A program made the translations under genes and the position numbers. From an uncultured Mediterraneibacter sp. (GTDB lineage: Bacteria > Bacillota > Clostridia > Lachnospirales > Lachnospiraceae), in the NCBI GenBank assembly GCA_944384505.1, contig CALWTQ010000005.1:24157-88156 (forward strand): DNA of 64,000 nt, given 5' to 3'. Shown one piece after another: positions 43,966-51,983 of the stretch. Position 1 is the first letter of the stretch. The number at the start of each line of letters is the position of its first letter. A model generated the notes under the pieces. That model was not told the DNA's origin and did no database searches. It saw only the letters and a list, made by a program, of their open reading frames with translations.

Positions 43966-44910
43966 ATGGTGAGGTATTATTGTGGCATTGACGGCGGCGG
44001 TACGAAAACAGCAGTGCTTCTGACGGACGAAGCCGGACATGAGGCTGCTTCCTCGCAGACGACAGGAAGTTCCTGGATCGCCCTCGGGGAAAAGGGAGTG
44101 GCAGACCTGTACGAGGCGGAGATTGATAAGTGTCTGAAACAGGCGGGAGCACAGAGAAGTGAACTGGTCGGGATCGCGGCAGGAGTGCCCTGCTTTGGCG
44201 AGAACAAGAAAGCGGATGAGGCGATCACAGCTTTCATGAGGGACCGTTTTGGAGAGACCCCGGTGTATCTGGGCAATGACGCGGAAGTGGGATGGGCCGG
44301 ATCTCTGGGGTTAAAGCCGGGAATCAATATCGTTGCAGGTACGGGGAGTATCGCATATGGACAGAACAGCCGCGGAGACAGTGTAAGATGCGGCGGCTGG
44401 TCCACTTATTTTGGCGATGAAGGTTCCTGCTATTGGCTAGGGAGAAACGCTGTAGAGCTGTTCGCGAAGGAGATGGACGGCAGAGCGGAGAAGGGCGCGC
44501 TCTATGAGATTATAATGGATGAGTTTAAACCGGAGCGGCCGGAGGACTTTGTGAACATGGCAGAACTGAAATATTCCCATGACAGAAGTAAGGTGGCAGG
44601 ACTGCAGAAATACCTGCTCATGGCTGCCAGAGCCGGGGATGATTCGGCCAGGACGCTTTATCTTGCGGCGGCGGATGAGCTGGGCCTGATGGTATTTGCG
44701 GCGGCTAAGAAGATTCAGATTCCGGGAGAACAGCTCGGCGTGTCTCTGTCCGGGGGAATCCTCCACGCAAGGGAATTTTTCTTTAAGCGGTTCAATGAGT
44801 GGGTTGAGCGGCTCGGAGGATATTATAAAGAGGCGGAGATGACTCCGGTACAGGGAGCGGCGCTTCTGGCGCGGCGGAAATATGGAGGGATGAGAGAACA
44901 GACGGTCTGA
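43966..44910 (+). CDS. BadF/BadG-type sugar kinase (GlcNAc kinase-like)
   Basis: A 314-residue ASKHA-fold ATP-dependent kinase. Seen are the phosphate-1 loop YYCGIDGGGTKTAVLLTDE, VYLGNDAEVGWAGSL, the glycine-rich IVAGTGSIAYG, and the sugar motif CGGWSTYFGDEGSCYWLGR typical of N-acetylglucosamine kinases. The set kinase plus SIS-domain protein points to an amino sugar. Strong TGGAGGTGAT lies directly upstream; the start could be ATG 43966 or GTG 43969. A long hairpin follows the stop. Confidence 0.88.
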   Translation: MVRYYCGIDGGGTKTAVLLTDEAGHEAASSQTTGSSWIALGEKGVADLYEAEIDKCLKQAGAQRSELVGIAAGVPCFGENKKADEAITAFMRDRFGETPVYLGNDAEVGWAGSLGLKPGINIVAGTGSIAYGQNSRGDSVRCGGWSTYFGDEGSCYWLGRNAVELFAKEMDGRAEKGALYEIIMDEFKPERPEDFVNMAELKYSHDRSKVAGLQKYLLMAARAGDDSARTLYLAAADELGLMVFAAAKKIQIPGEQLGVSLSGGILHAREFFFKRFNEWVERLGGYYKEAEMTPVQGAALLARRKYGGMREQTV

Positions 44911-44923
44911 TCCTAAGCATATG

Positions 44924-45014
44924 CAATCCCCTCTCCTGACAAGTGCATACATGTTTCAGGGCACGGACATGCCGTGGCCTGAGACGTGTGTACCCCTGTC
45001 GGGAGAGGGGATTG
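44924..45014. terminator. Very long bidirectional hairpin between convergent genes
   Basis: A 91-nt nearly continuous stem-loop. Outer arms 44924-44941 and 44997-45014 pair over 18 bp with one wobble; inner 25-nt arms pair with four mismatches and three wobbles; the loop is 5 nt. TGTTTT follows on the plus strand. It terminates the kinase gene and faces the end of the minus-strand chemoreceptor gene, but is far longer than an ordinary terminator. Confidence 0.7.
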
Positions 45015-45050
45015 TGTTTTCAGCGGATTATGGCAATATGCGGCTGGGCA

Positions 45051-46388
45051 TTACGCCTTGCTCAGATGATCCAGCCTGAGAGCCTGTTCGGAGAGTTCGC
45101 GGACCATCGCGGAACACTCCTGCGAAGCTGCGGCGTTGGACTGGACGATACCTGAAACCACTCCTAAATCCTCCTTAATACTGTTGACTGCATTCATCTG
45201 AGAATCTGTTCGGTCGGAGATAAGGACAGACTGGGAAGCTACTTTCTCCACGCTCTCTTTGATTCGCCCCATGGCTGCGGAGGTTTTTTTGGCAACGCTG
45301 CTTCCCTGATTTACCGCCTCACGGCAGCGGTTTAGCACCTGCATGATGTTCTCGGCCGCTTCACTGCTGTGTCCGGCCAGAGTGCGGACTTCCTCGGCTA
45401 CCACCGCAAACCCCTTTCCGCTCGTTCCCGCGCGGGCGGCCTCTACCGAGGCGTTCAGCGCCAGGATATTCGTCTGGAATGCCAGCGACTGTATTGAATT
45501 AATTGTAGCTTCGATTGACTGCACACTGGACTCGATATCGGTAATGGAGTTGAGCAGTTCCTGCGTCTGAATGTCTCCGTCGCCGGCATGGCGGCGCATG
45601 GTTTCCGAGGCGCTCCGGACTTCCGCAGCCTGAGTGGCTGTGTCTGAAATCTGGCGGTATATCTCTTCTACAGCATTCGATACATTAGAGAGAGAAGCTG
45701 CCTGGCTGGTAGAACCGGAAGCAAGGCTGTCCGACTGGTCAGCCAGACTTTTAGCCTCATTGGAAATATGAGCTGATATCTGCGCAATCTGCTTTAACAG
45801 CTGATCCTGATTTCCAAGCACCTGCTCGTTCTGCTGCTGTTTTTTATCCAGCTCGCCTAAAAGACGGGTCGATGCTTTCTCCTGGTCACGCGCCTCGGTA
45901 AGGTAGAAAATGCTGTTCTTTACGGCCTGATCCAGTAAGATATATGCCACAAGAATCGCCAGAAGACATTCACCCAAAACCATAGGCGCCTCTATCAGCT
46001 GGCCGTTCAGTATGCTGAGAACCACGCACTCGGCTATGAACAGCACCGCGCTGCAGATGCAGCACAGCCGGACCAGCGGCCGCGACAGAAACAGAGCCGA
46101 CAGGGCGAGAGAACAGGCGTACAGCGCCGCGCCCGTCGCAATCTCCCGGGAAAATATCTGAGCTACAAAAATAATAAAATCAATCCACACGATCATAAAC
46201 AAACTCAGCTGTTTGATCGTATCCGGCCGCGCCATATAACGGCATGGGATCAGCAGCATCGCCCCCATGATTATAAGCAGGATTACCAGAACCCAGTTGC
46301 CGGAGATTAAATAGCACAATGCGTAAAGCACCATGGCGGCACTGACAATGATAGAGCAGTTTTTCAGAACTTTTATTTGGTCGATCAA
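45051..46388 (-). CDS. Methyl-accepting chemotaxis protein, membrane-type without sensor domain
   Basis: A 445-residue chemoreceptor. Six hydrophobic helices occupy residues 10-155 with only short loops; there is no periplasmic ligand domain and no obvious HAMP domain. A coiled-coil signalling region follows, with the hairpin tip around LAFQTNILALNASVEAARAG and GKGFAVVAEEVRTLAG, which contacts CheA and CheW. I place the start at the TTG 46386-46388, 8 nt after GGAGG; the ATG at 46403 has no site and itself overlaps that GGAGG. The membrane bundle may sense an intramembrane or energy-related cue. No other chemotaxis gene is near. Confidence 0.9.
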   Translation of the reverse strand: MIDQIKVLKNCSIIVSAAMVLYALCYLISGNWVLVILLIIMGAMLLIPCRYMARPDTIKQLSLFMIVWIDFIIFVAQIFSREIATGAALYACSLALSALFLSRPLVRLCCICSAVLFIAECVVLSILNGQLIEAPMVLGECLLAILVAYILLDQAVKNSIFYLTEARDQEKASTRLLGELDKKQQQNEQVLGNQDQLLKQIAQISAHISNEAKSLADQSDSLASGSTSQAASLSNVSNAVEEIYRQISDTATQAAEVRSASETMRRHAGDGDIQTQELLNSITDIESSVQSIEATINSIQSLAFQTNILALNASVEAARAGTSGKGFAVVAEEVRTLAGHSSEAAENIMQVLNRCREAVNQGSSVAKKTSAAMGRIKESVEKVASQSVLISDRTDSQMNAVNSIKEDLGVVSGIVQSNAAASQECSAMVRELSEQALRLDHLSKA

Positions 46389-46612
46389 TGAAATTTCCTC
46401 CATTTTCTTTTGTATTTGATGCCTGAGTTTCAGAGCGCTCCGATGATTGCCGGATTCTCAGGGCAGTCATTGCAGAGCAGACTCTTCTGACCGCATATTA
46501 GAATATCAGAAAGTTGCCGTTTTGTCACGACAAATCAGGGAGATTCTACAGATTTTATCCGGGGAAGTGAAGGCTGCTGCTCCGATGCGGTAACACTGGA
46601 AAAATCTACCTC

Positions 46613-46641
46613 TTGAAAACAGAACTTACGTTCGATAAAAT
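46613..46641 (+). promoter_or_regulatory. SOS promoter
   Basis: TTGAAA at 46613-46618 and TAAAAT at 46636-46641, spacer 17 nt. The LexA box lies wholly within the spacer, so LexA binding blocks polymerase. Confidence 0.75.
46622..46633 (+). promoter_or_regulatory. LexA (SOS) box
   Basis: GAAC-TTAC-GTTC, an exact match to the Gram-positive GAAC-N4-GTTC consensus, with G following. It sits between the -35 and -10 boxes of the DNA polymerase gene. Confidence 0.85.
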
Positions 46642-46661
46642 CGCATCAGGAGGTGAGAAAT

Positions 46662-47933
46662 ATGAACAGTGTTAAACCGGTCATTTTCCACATTGATGTG
46701 AATTCGGCCTATTTAAGCTGGGAGGCTGCGTACCGTATTCATCACTTAGGCGGAACGGAAGACCTGCGGGAGCAGGTGGCTGCTGTGGCTGGAGACGCGG
46801 CCATGCGCCACGGGATTATTCTGGCGAAATCCATTCCGGCAAAGCGGTATAAGATACAGACCGGGGAGACCGTTCCGGAGGCGCGGCGGAAATGCCCCGG
46901 GCTTATTCTTGTCCCGCCTAATTATAATCTGTATGACCGGTGCTCCCGGGCGCTTATGGAAATTCTCCGGGAGTATTCGCCGTGCGTGGAGCAGTATTCG
47001 GTGGACGAAGCCTATGCGGACATGTCAGGAACAAAGAATCTGTGGGGGCTGCCGGAGGAAGCGGCAGACCGGATCCGGCGGCGTATCAGGGATGAACTGG
47101 GGTTTACCGTGAATATCGGGATATCGGAAAACAAACTCCTGGCGAAAATGGCCTCGGATTTCGAAAAGCCGGATAGAGTCCACACATTGTGGCATAATGA
47201 AATAGAAGAGAAAATGTGGCCTCTTCCGGTGGGCAGCTTGTTCTTTGTCGGGAAAGCGACAGAAATAAAACTGCAGAAGCTTGGGATCGGAACCATCGGC
47301 GAGCTGGCGCGGACGGATCCTGGGATCCTGAAACGCCACCTGAAAAAGCACGGGGAGCTGATATGGGCCTTTGCGAATGGGCGGGACATATCGGCGGTTC
47401 AGGCGGAAGCTCCGCCGAATAAAGGGTATGGCAACTCTGTGACAATGCCGTTTGACGTGACGGACACGGGCACGGCGGATCTGGTGCTGCTCGGCCTGTG
47501 CGAGACGCTGGGAGTCAGGCTCAGGGCAGACGGAGTGTGTGCGCAGACGGTAGGAGTTGGGATCCGGACTTATGATTTTCAGTATGCGGAACATCAGATG
47601 ACGCTTGGAAACGGGACGGATCTGACGACAGAGATTCACGGCTGCGCATGCAGGCTCTTTCGCGAACTCTGGGACGGAAAGCCTGTCCGGCATCTGAGCG
47701 TCCATACCGGCAGGATCCACGCAGACGCAGATTTGAGGCAGTTTGACCTGTTCGATAGGACGGATTATGAAAAGCTGAGGTGCAGAGACAGGACTGTGGA
47801 TCGGATCCGGGGGCGTTACGGGATGGATTCTCTGGTCAGGGCTTCCTTTCTGGGAAGTCCGATAGATCATATGAGCGGAGGAATATCCCGGGAAAAAAGG
47901 TCTGTTGATTACAGCCGGATTGAGGTAAGATAG
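46662..47933 (+). CDS. Y-family translesion DNA polymerase (UmuC/DinB-like)
   Basis: A 423-residue lesion-bypass polymerase. Palm metal residues are Asp12 (FHIDVNSAYLSWEA) and Asp115-Glu116 (SVDEAYADMSG); little-finger domain from about 240. A beta-clamp binding peptide QFDLFD lies near the C-terminus. The insert KSIPAKRYKIQTGET is of the UmuC type in Firmicutes. Controlled by the LexA box just upstream. ATG 46662 follows AGGAGGTGAG by 5 nt. Forms a DNA-damage operon with the next two genes. Confidence 0.92.
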   Translation: MNSVKPVIFHIDVNSAYLSWEAAYRIHHLGGTEDLREQVAAVAGDAAMRHGIILAKSIPAKRYKIQTGETVPEARRKCPGLILVPPNYNLYDRCSRALMEILREYSPCVEQYSVDEAYADMSGTKNLWGLPEEAADRIRRRIRDELGFTVNIGISENKLLAKMASDFEKPDRVHTLWHNEIEEKMWPLPVGSLFFVGKATEIKLQKLGIGTIGELARTDPGILKRHLKKHGELIWAFANGRDISAVQAEAPPNKGYGNSVTMPFDVTDTGTADLVLLGLCETLGVRLRADGVCAQTVGVGIRTYDFQYAEHQMTLGNGTDLTTEIHGCACRLFRELWDGKPVRHLSVHTGRIHADADLRQFDLFDRTDYEKLRCRDRTVDRIRGRYGMDSLVRASFLGSPIDHMSGGISREKRSVDYSRIEVR

Positions 47934-47946
47934 GAGGCGGCGACAG

Positions 47947-48279
47947 GTGAATATAGGGCTTGGTATACATGCGCAGCTGCCGGATGAGGGAAAGCATCCG
48001 GGCGGAGACACTTTGGCAGGAAGGCAGACAGAAGCGGCCTGCGGGGTGTGGTTTACAAGTACGGGAAATGTAATGCCCAGGATGGTGAAGTATAAGGATC
48101 AGGAGGGCGTGATCCGGACGATCACAGGAATTCGCATTCTGCAGCAGGAGAAGAAGCGCTACTGCGGGATCCCTGCGCTGGAATACCGGTGCAGTGCAGT
48201 GTCAGGAGGAACAGAGTACAGATTCCGTCTGTATTATTATATGGAAACCTGCTGCTGGAGAATAAGCCGGGAGGTATAA
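47947..48279 (+). CDS. Small uncharacterised protein of the SOS cassette
   Basis: A 110-residue protein starting at GTG 47947 after AGGAGG. It has many Tyr and Arg residues, the stretch VMPRMVKYKDQEGVIRTITG and the C-terminal YRCSAVSGGTEYRFRLYYYM, suggesting a small beta-rich fold. I have no family name for it. Placed 13 nt after the polymerase and 2 nt before SRAP, it should be induced together with them by DNA damage and might assist either. Confidence 0.65.
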   Translation: MNIGLGIHAQLPDEGKHPGGDTLAGRQTEAACGVWFTSTGNVMPRMVKYKDQEGVIRTITGIRILQQEKKRYCGIPALEYRCSAVSGGTEYRFRLYYYMETCCWRISREV

Positions 48280-48281
48280 AA

Positions 48282-48863
48282 ATGTGTGGAAGATATTATG
48301 TGGATGAAGAGATGGCGCGGGAGGTCGAACGCCTGATCCGTATTCTGGACGGGCGAATGCGGATACCGCACGCGGGCGACGTATATCCGTCCCGGAGAGC
48401 GGCGGTAATCAGGGCGGAGAATAAGAGTCTGGCTCCGGACGAGATGACATGGGGATTCCCCGGTTTCGGCAAAAAAGGCCTGCTGATCAACGCAAGGGCA
48501 GAGACAGCCCTGACGAAACCCACCTATCGGGAAAGCGTGGAGAAAAGGCGCTGTGTGATTCCCGCGAGAGGATTTTACGAATGGAATTCCGCAAAAGAAA
48601 AGTTTACATTCCGAAGCAGAGAGCATGAGCCGCTCTTTATCGCGGGATGCTACAACTGGTTTGGGGAAGAGGAACAGTTTGTGATACTGACCACCGGCGC
48701 AAACGCATCCATGCGCCCGGTGCACGATAGAATGCCTCTGATTCTTAAATCCGGGGAAGTGGAACCATGGCTGACGGATGCCTCCGTCACCAGAGAAATC
48801 CTGGGAAAGACGCCGGAAGAACTGGAACGCAGTACAGAATATGAGCAGATAAAACTCTTCTGA
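48282..48863 (+). CDS. SOS response-associated peptidase (SRAP, HMCES/YedK-like)
   Basis: A 193-residue protein that forms a covalent crosslink with abasic sites in single-stranded DNA, shielding them during replication. All key residues are present: Cys2 after Met1 removal (MCGRYYVDE), Asn70 (INARAET), Glu100 (GFYEW) and His148 (PVHDRMP). The start must be the ATG at 48282, giving Met-Cys; upstream in-frame ATGs would bury the catalytic Cys. GGGAGGT precedes it. Last gene of the LexA-controlled operon; the structured repeat begins 17 nt after the stop. Confidence 0.95.
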   Translation: MCGRYYVDEEMAREVERLIRILDGRMRIPHAGDVYPSRRAAVIRAENKSLAPDEMTWGFPGFGKKGLLINARAETALTKPTYRESVEKRRCVIPARGFYEWNSAKEKFTFRSREHEPLFIAGCYNWFGEEEQFVILTTGANASMRPVHDRMPLILKSGEVEPWLTDASVTREILGKTPEELERSTEYEQIKLF

Positions 48864-48879
48864 AGACAATTCAATTCAG

Positions 48880-49447
48880 CAGCTATTTAGTGCAATAACT
48901 CTTTTCGTCAAATGTGTCCGGAAGCGGAGGGGATGTTTGAAACGTGTTCTTGGAGAGGGGACGTGTGTGTACTGCTCCGTTCCGGAATCCGGGAAGGATC
49001 TAAGAAGTCTAAGAGCTGTTTAAATGCAAAGCGGCGCTCCGGGCAACTCGCTCTGCTCAGACAATCCCTGCGCGCCGCTTAACAACAGCTCTCCGACTTC
49101 TAAGATCTTCCATCAGATTCCTCCAAAGTCACAGTCCCCACACGCCCCTCTCCAAGAACTTACGCTTCAACCATCCCCTCCGCTTCCTGCGCATTTCCTA
49201 TTGGAAGTGTTATTGCCCTAAACAGGCTGAAACGTACAACTGGCGCGGCTTGAGGGCTTTCCTCTGCGAAAGCTTTCCGGCCGCGCCGTACTTCTGGAAG
49301 CTATATATTCACTGGCTTCCGTCTTGAAAACCCCAGAAAACAGCCCCATTTCGAGAAAAATTCTGCGGGGATGGAGGACGGCGACGGGCGCCTTCCTCCA
49401 TCCCCGCAGAATACGTCTTGAGAATCGACTCTGTTTTCGGCCGTTTT
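48880..49447 (+). repeat. Large structured non-coding element, copy 1
   Basis: A roughly 570-bp region without a credible gene, repeated at 63484-64000. Domain 1 (48880-49229) is one giant imperfect hairpin, closed by CAGC (48880-48883) with GCTG (49226-49229), with further paired blocks at 48920-48935 with 49172-49187, 48957-48967 with 49139-49148 (bulged A at 48961), 49012-49020 with 49084-49092, and 49030-49037 with 49072-49079. Domain 2 is a hairpin at 49242-49287. Domain 3 has a conserved AGCTATATATTCACTG. Domain 4 is a perfect 19-bp stem (49360-49378 with 49394-49412), flanked by CAGAAAACAG and CTGTTTTCGG. Right boundary is approximate. Confidence 0.85.
49360..49412. terminator. Perfect 19-bp hairpin ending the repeat element
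   Basis: Arms 49360-49378 and 49394-49412 are exact complements, loop 15 nt. It could end transcription of domain 1-3, though no T-run directly follows; a T-rich stretch comes at 49433-49447. Confidence 0.55.
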
Positions 49448-49534
49448 ACAGTAGGGTGTTAGTGAACTTTATAGCTGATACACGTAAATATTGTGTAAAT
49501 ATTTCAACTTATGGTAGCCCTTTCCCGGCAATCT

Positions 49535-49543
49535 TGATAAAAT
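49535..49543 (+). promoter_or_regulatory. Extended -10 promoter element of pyk
   Basis: TG-A-TAAAAT is an extended -10 element about 35 nt before the pyruvate kinase start. No -35 box is evident at standard spacing. Confidence 0.4.
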
Positions 49544-49577
49544 AGAAACGAGTATTTTTACAGGAGGTCACAAACCA

Positions 49578-51002
49578 ATGCGGAGAACTAAGATTGTATG
49601 TACTCTCGGCCCGTCTACGGATAAAGGGGATATACTGGAAACTATGGTCAGGGAAGGGATGGACGTCGCCAGGTTCAACTTTTCCCACGGGACACATCCG
49701 GAGCAGAAGGAGCGCCTGGACAGGTTGAAGGAGATCAGATCACGGCTGGGGAAGCACGTAGCGGCTCTTCTTGACACAAAAGGGCCGGAGATCAGGATTA
49801 AGACATTTTCGGAAGGAAAGGTTGAGCTGGAAGAGGGGCAGGTATTTACCCTTACGCCGGATGATGTTGAGGGGACAAAGGACAAGGTGTCCGTCACATA
49901 TGAAGATCTGTATAAGGATGTTCATGAAGGGGGACGCGTTCTGATTGACGACGGGCTGATTGAGCTGGAAGTTGTGAGCATTGAGGGGAAAGATGTTCAC
50001 TGTGTTGTGAAGAACGGGGGCACGGTGTCCGACAGAAAGGGAATCAACCTTCCGGGGGTTGAGGTCAGCATGCCGTTTATCAGTGAGAAGGACCGGGAAG
50101 ATATTCTCTTTGGGATCCGGGAAGGTTTTGACTTTATTGCTGCTTCATTTACGAGGACGGCGGAGGATGTGGAGGAGATCAGGACTCTTCTGAGAGAGAA
50201 CGGCGGAGAGAAGATCAACATTATCGCCAAGATAGAGAATCAGCAGGGGGTGAATAATATTGACAGCATTATTGAGGCGGCTGACGGGATTATGATCGCC
50301 CGCGGCGATATGGGCGTAGAGATTCCTCTGGAAGAGGTTCCGGTGATTCAGAAGAAGATCATCGCGAAAGTATATCATGCCGGGAAGCAGGTGATCACGG
50401 CGACTCAGATGCTGGATTCGATGATGAAGAACCCTAGGCCGACCAGAGCTGAGACGACTGACGTGGCGAATGCGATCTATCAGGGGACAAGCGCGATCAT
50501 GCTCTCAGGGGAGACTGCGGCGGGCAGATATCCCATTGAAGCCCTGCGAACGATGGTGAAGATCGCGGTGCGCACGGAGAGCGACATCCCCTACAGCCAG
50601 CATTTCAGCATGCGGGAAAAGGAGGAGAAGCCGGATATGACGACAGCGATTTCTCACGCAACCTGCATGACGGCGATCGACCTGGACGCTAAGGCCATCA
50701 TCACGGTCAGCAAGTCCGGCCATACTGCGCGCATGATCTCGAAGTACAGGCCGGGATGTCAGATTGTGGGATGTTCTCCGGATGAGGGAACCTGCAGGAA
50801 GCTGAATCTGTCCTGGGGAGTCCTGCCTGTCCTGATTAAAGAGGAGTACAGCATGGAGGTCCTTTTCCTGCACGCGACAGAGGCGGCGGAGAGAAAAGGA
50901 TATGTGAAAGAAGGGGATGTTGTTGTGCTTACAGCGGGAGTGCCGCTTGGAAAACCTGGCAATACAAACCTGATTAAGTCAACGCTGGTGGGAGAATACT
51001 GA
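49578..51002 (+). CDS. pyk: Pyruvate kinase
   Basis: A 474-residue glycolytic enzyme converting phosphoenolpyruvate and ADP to pyruvate and ATP. Hallmarks: RRTKIVCTLGPSTD, ARFNFSHG, LLDTKGPEIR, the catalytic signature IIAKIENQQGVNN, MIARGDMGVEIP and the ATQMLDSMMKNPRPTRAE block. It lacks the extra C-terminal phosphohistidine-like domain found in Bacillus pyruvate kinases, so it is the short form. AGGAGGT precedes the ATG by 9 nt; single-gene transcription unit with a terminator downstream. Confidence 0.97.
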   Translation: MRRTKIVCTLGPSTDKGDILETMVREGMDVARFNFSHGTHPEQKERLDRLKEIRSRLGKHVAALLDTKGPEIRIKTFSEGKVELEEGQVFTLTPDDVEGTKDKVSVTYEDLYKDVHEGGRVLIDDGLIELEVVSIEGKDVHCVVKNGGTVSDRKGINLPGVEVSMPFISEKDREDILFGIREGFDFIAASFTRTAEDVEEIRTLLRENGGEKINIIAKIENQQGVNNIDSIIEAADGIMIARGDMGVEIPLEEVPVIQKKIIAKVYHAGKQVITATQMLDSMMKNPRPTRAETTDVANAIYQGTSAIMLSGETAAGRYPIEALRTMVKIAVRTESDIPYSQHFSMREKEEKPDMTTAISHATCMTAIDLDAKAIITVSKSGHTARMISKYRPGCQIVGCSPDEGTCRKLNLSWGVLPVLIKEEYSMEVLFLHATEAAERKGYVKEGDVVVLTAGVPLGKPGNTNLIKSTLVGEY

Positions 51003-51035
51003 TATTCCGGACCGCGTAAATCCGATTAAGAAAAG

Positions 51036-51079
51036 GAGCCGCATGGCGCTGCGACAGCACATGCGGCTCTGATCTTTTT
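51036..51079 (+). terminator. Intrinsic terminator after pyk
   Basis: Perfect 10-bp GC-rich stem (51036-51045 with 51060-51069) followed by TGATCTTTTTG. Confidence 0.85.
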
Positions 51080-51124
51080 GTTTTGCCTGATTTCGGCCAA
51101 TGGTAATTCTCCGGTGAATGTGTG

Positions 51125-51979
51125 TTAATGCTGCTGCCGGAACAGGCGGGAAATCCCGCCTCTGGACTGCTGCGCGTTGTCTGGCATGAGTACGGCTTCC
51201 AGAAGGTACTGGAATACTTTTTCCATCGTCTCTGTCTCTACATACTCTACTGCGTCTTTTGAGCCGCCGTGCATGGTCGCGGCCACTTCCATCTGGCCGA
51301 GCATCATCTCATATTCGGGCGGACGGCCGAGGAACCCGCCTCCGTATGTGGCCAGCGCTTTTAGGTACTGGATGTCCCAGTAGGGGACCACTGACATGGA
51401 GAGAACGGGAAGACGGGAGCCGCTGAAAGAAGCGTCATCGCTTTTGGGCAGGTAACGCATGATCTGTACATTATATTTTTCCAGGATTTCTTTCTGGCAG
51501 AAAGCTCTTACGGGAGCTTTTTTCTCGTGCCCCTTACCGTAGACGACGAGGGTATCGCCGTAGCCGCACAGATCAAGATTCACCACGCCGCTGATCAGGC
51601 TTTTGTCCATGGAAGAAACGTACAGACGGCTGCCGGCCTGTTTGCATTCCTCCGCATCGAAGAAAGCGAAATGCGCGGGGATCTGCCGCTCCCTGAGCTC
51701 CTTTGCCAGATCGATCAGGATACATACGGAAGCCGCGTTGTCATTGGCGCCGCTGCTTCCGGCTACGGCGTCGTAATGAGCGCAGAAAAGCAGCCCCGGA
51801 GAATCACCGGAAGACAACAGATAGTTGACCACTCCCTGGGGATTCTTAAATGAAGAAGGGGCTTCCTGCGTGGTGTAAGGAAACCCCTCTTCTTCCAGGA
51901 TCTGAACCATTGCCTCCCTGCGTGACTGCAGGTCTTTCTGGGACAGCGCCGCAAGATGGCGCCGGATCTGATCCGACAT
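51125..51979 (-). CDS. M28-family zinc peptidase
   Basis: A 284-residue aminopeptidase-type metalloenzyme with no signal peptide. Two-zinc site residues are His68 (LFCAHYDAV), Asp80 (SGANDNAAS), Glu110-Glu111 (FFDAEEC) and Asp136 (VNLDLCGYG), with a late His in TMHGGSKD. M28 members remove N-terminal residues or, in carbohydrate loci, hydrolyse small amide substrates. It follows the YiaL-like gene by 4 nt and ends the minus-strand GntR operon. Substrate unknown. Confidence 0.87.
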   Translation of the reverse strand: MSDQIRRHLAALSQKDLQSRREAMVQILEEEGFPYTTQEAPSSFKNPQGVVNYLLSSGDSPGLLFCAHYDAVAGSSGANDNAASVCILIDLAKELRERQIPAHFAFFDAEECKQAGSRLYVSSMDKSLISGVVNLDLCGYGDTLVVYGKGHEKKAPVRAFCQKEILEKYNVQIMRYLPKSDDASFSGSRLPVLSMSVVPYWDIQYLKALATYGGGFLGRPPEYEMMLGQMEVAATMHGGSKDAVEYVETETMEKVFQYLLEAVLMPDNAQQSRGGISRLFRQQH

Positions 51980-51983
51980 AACC

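Noticed and set aside
46521-46534. Palindrome TTTGTCACGACAAA upstream of the chemoreceptor
   Set aside because: Perfect but short, and I know of no regulator tied to it; could be chance.
47025-48011. 328-codon open frame on the minus strand
   Set aside because: It lies opposite the Y-family polymerase, has no ribosome site, is Pro/Arg/Cys-rich without a fold, and would remove the LexA-cassette genes.
49024-49221. Small open frame inside repeat copy 1
   Set aside because: The equivalent open frame in copy 2 (63622-63828) uses a different frame over the shared apex, so neither is selected as protein; the region is explained by RNA-type pairing.
48880-49447. Group II intron or RNase P/6S/tmRNA identity for the repeat element
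   Set aside because: The typical domain V, conserved RNase P cores, or tmRNA ends and tag frame are not visible, and it occurs at least twice in 15 kb.
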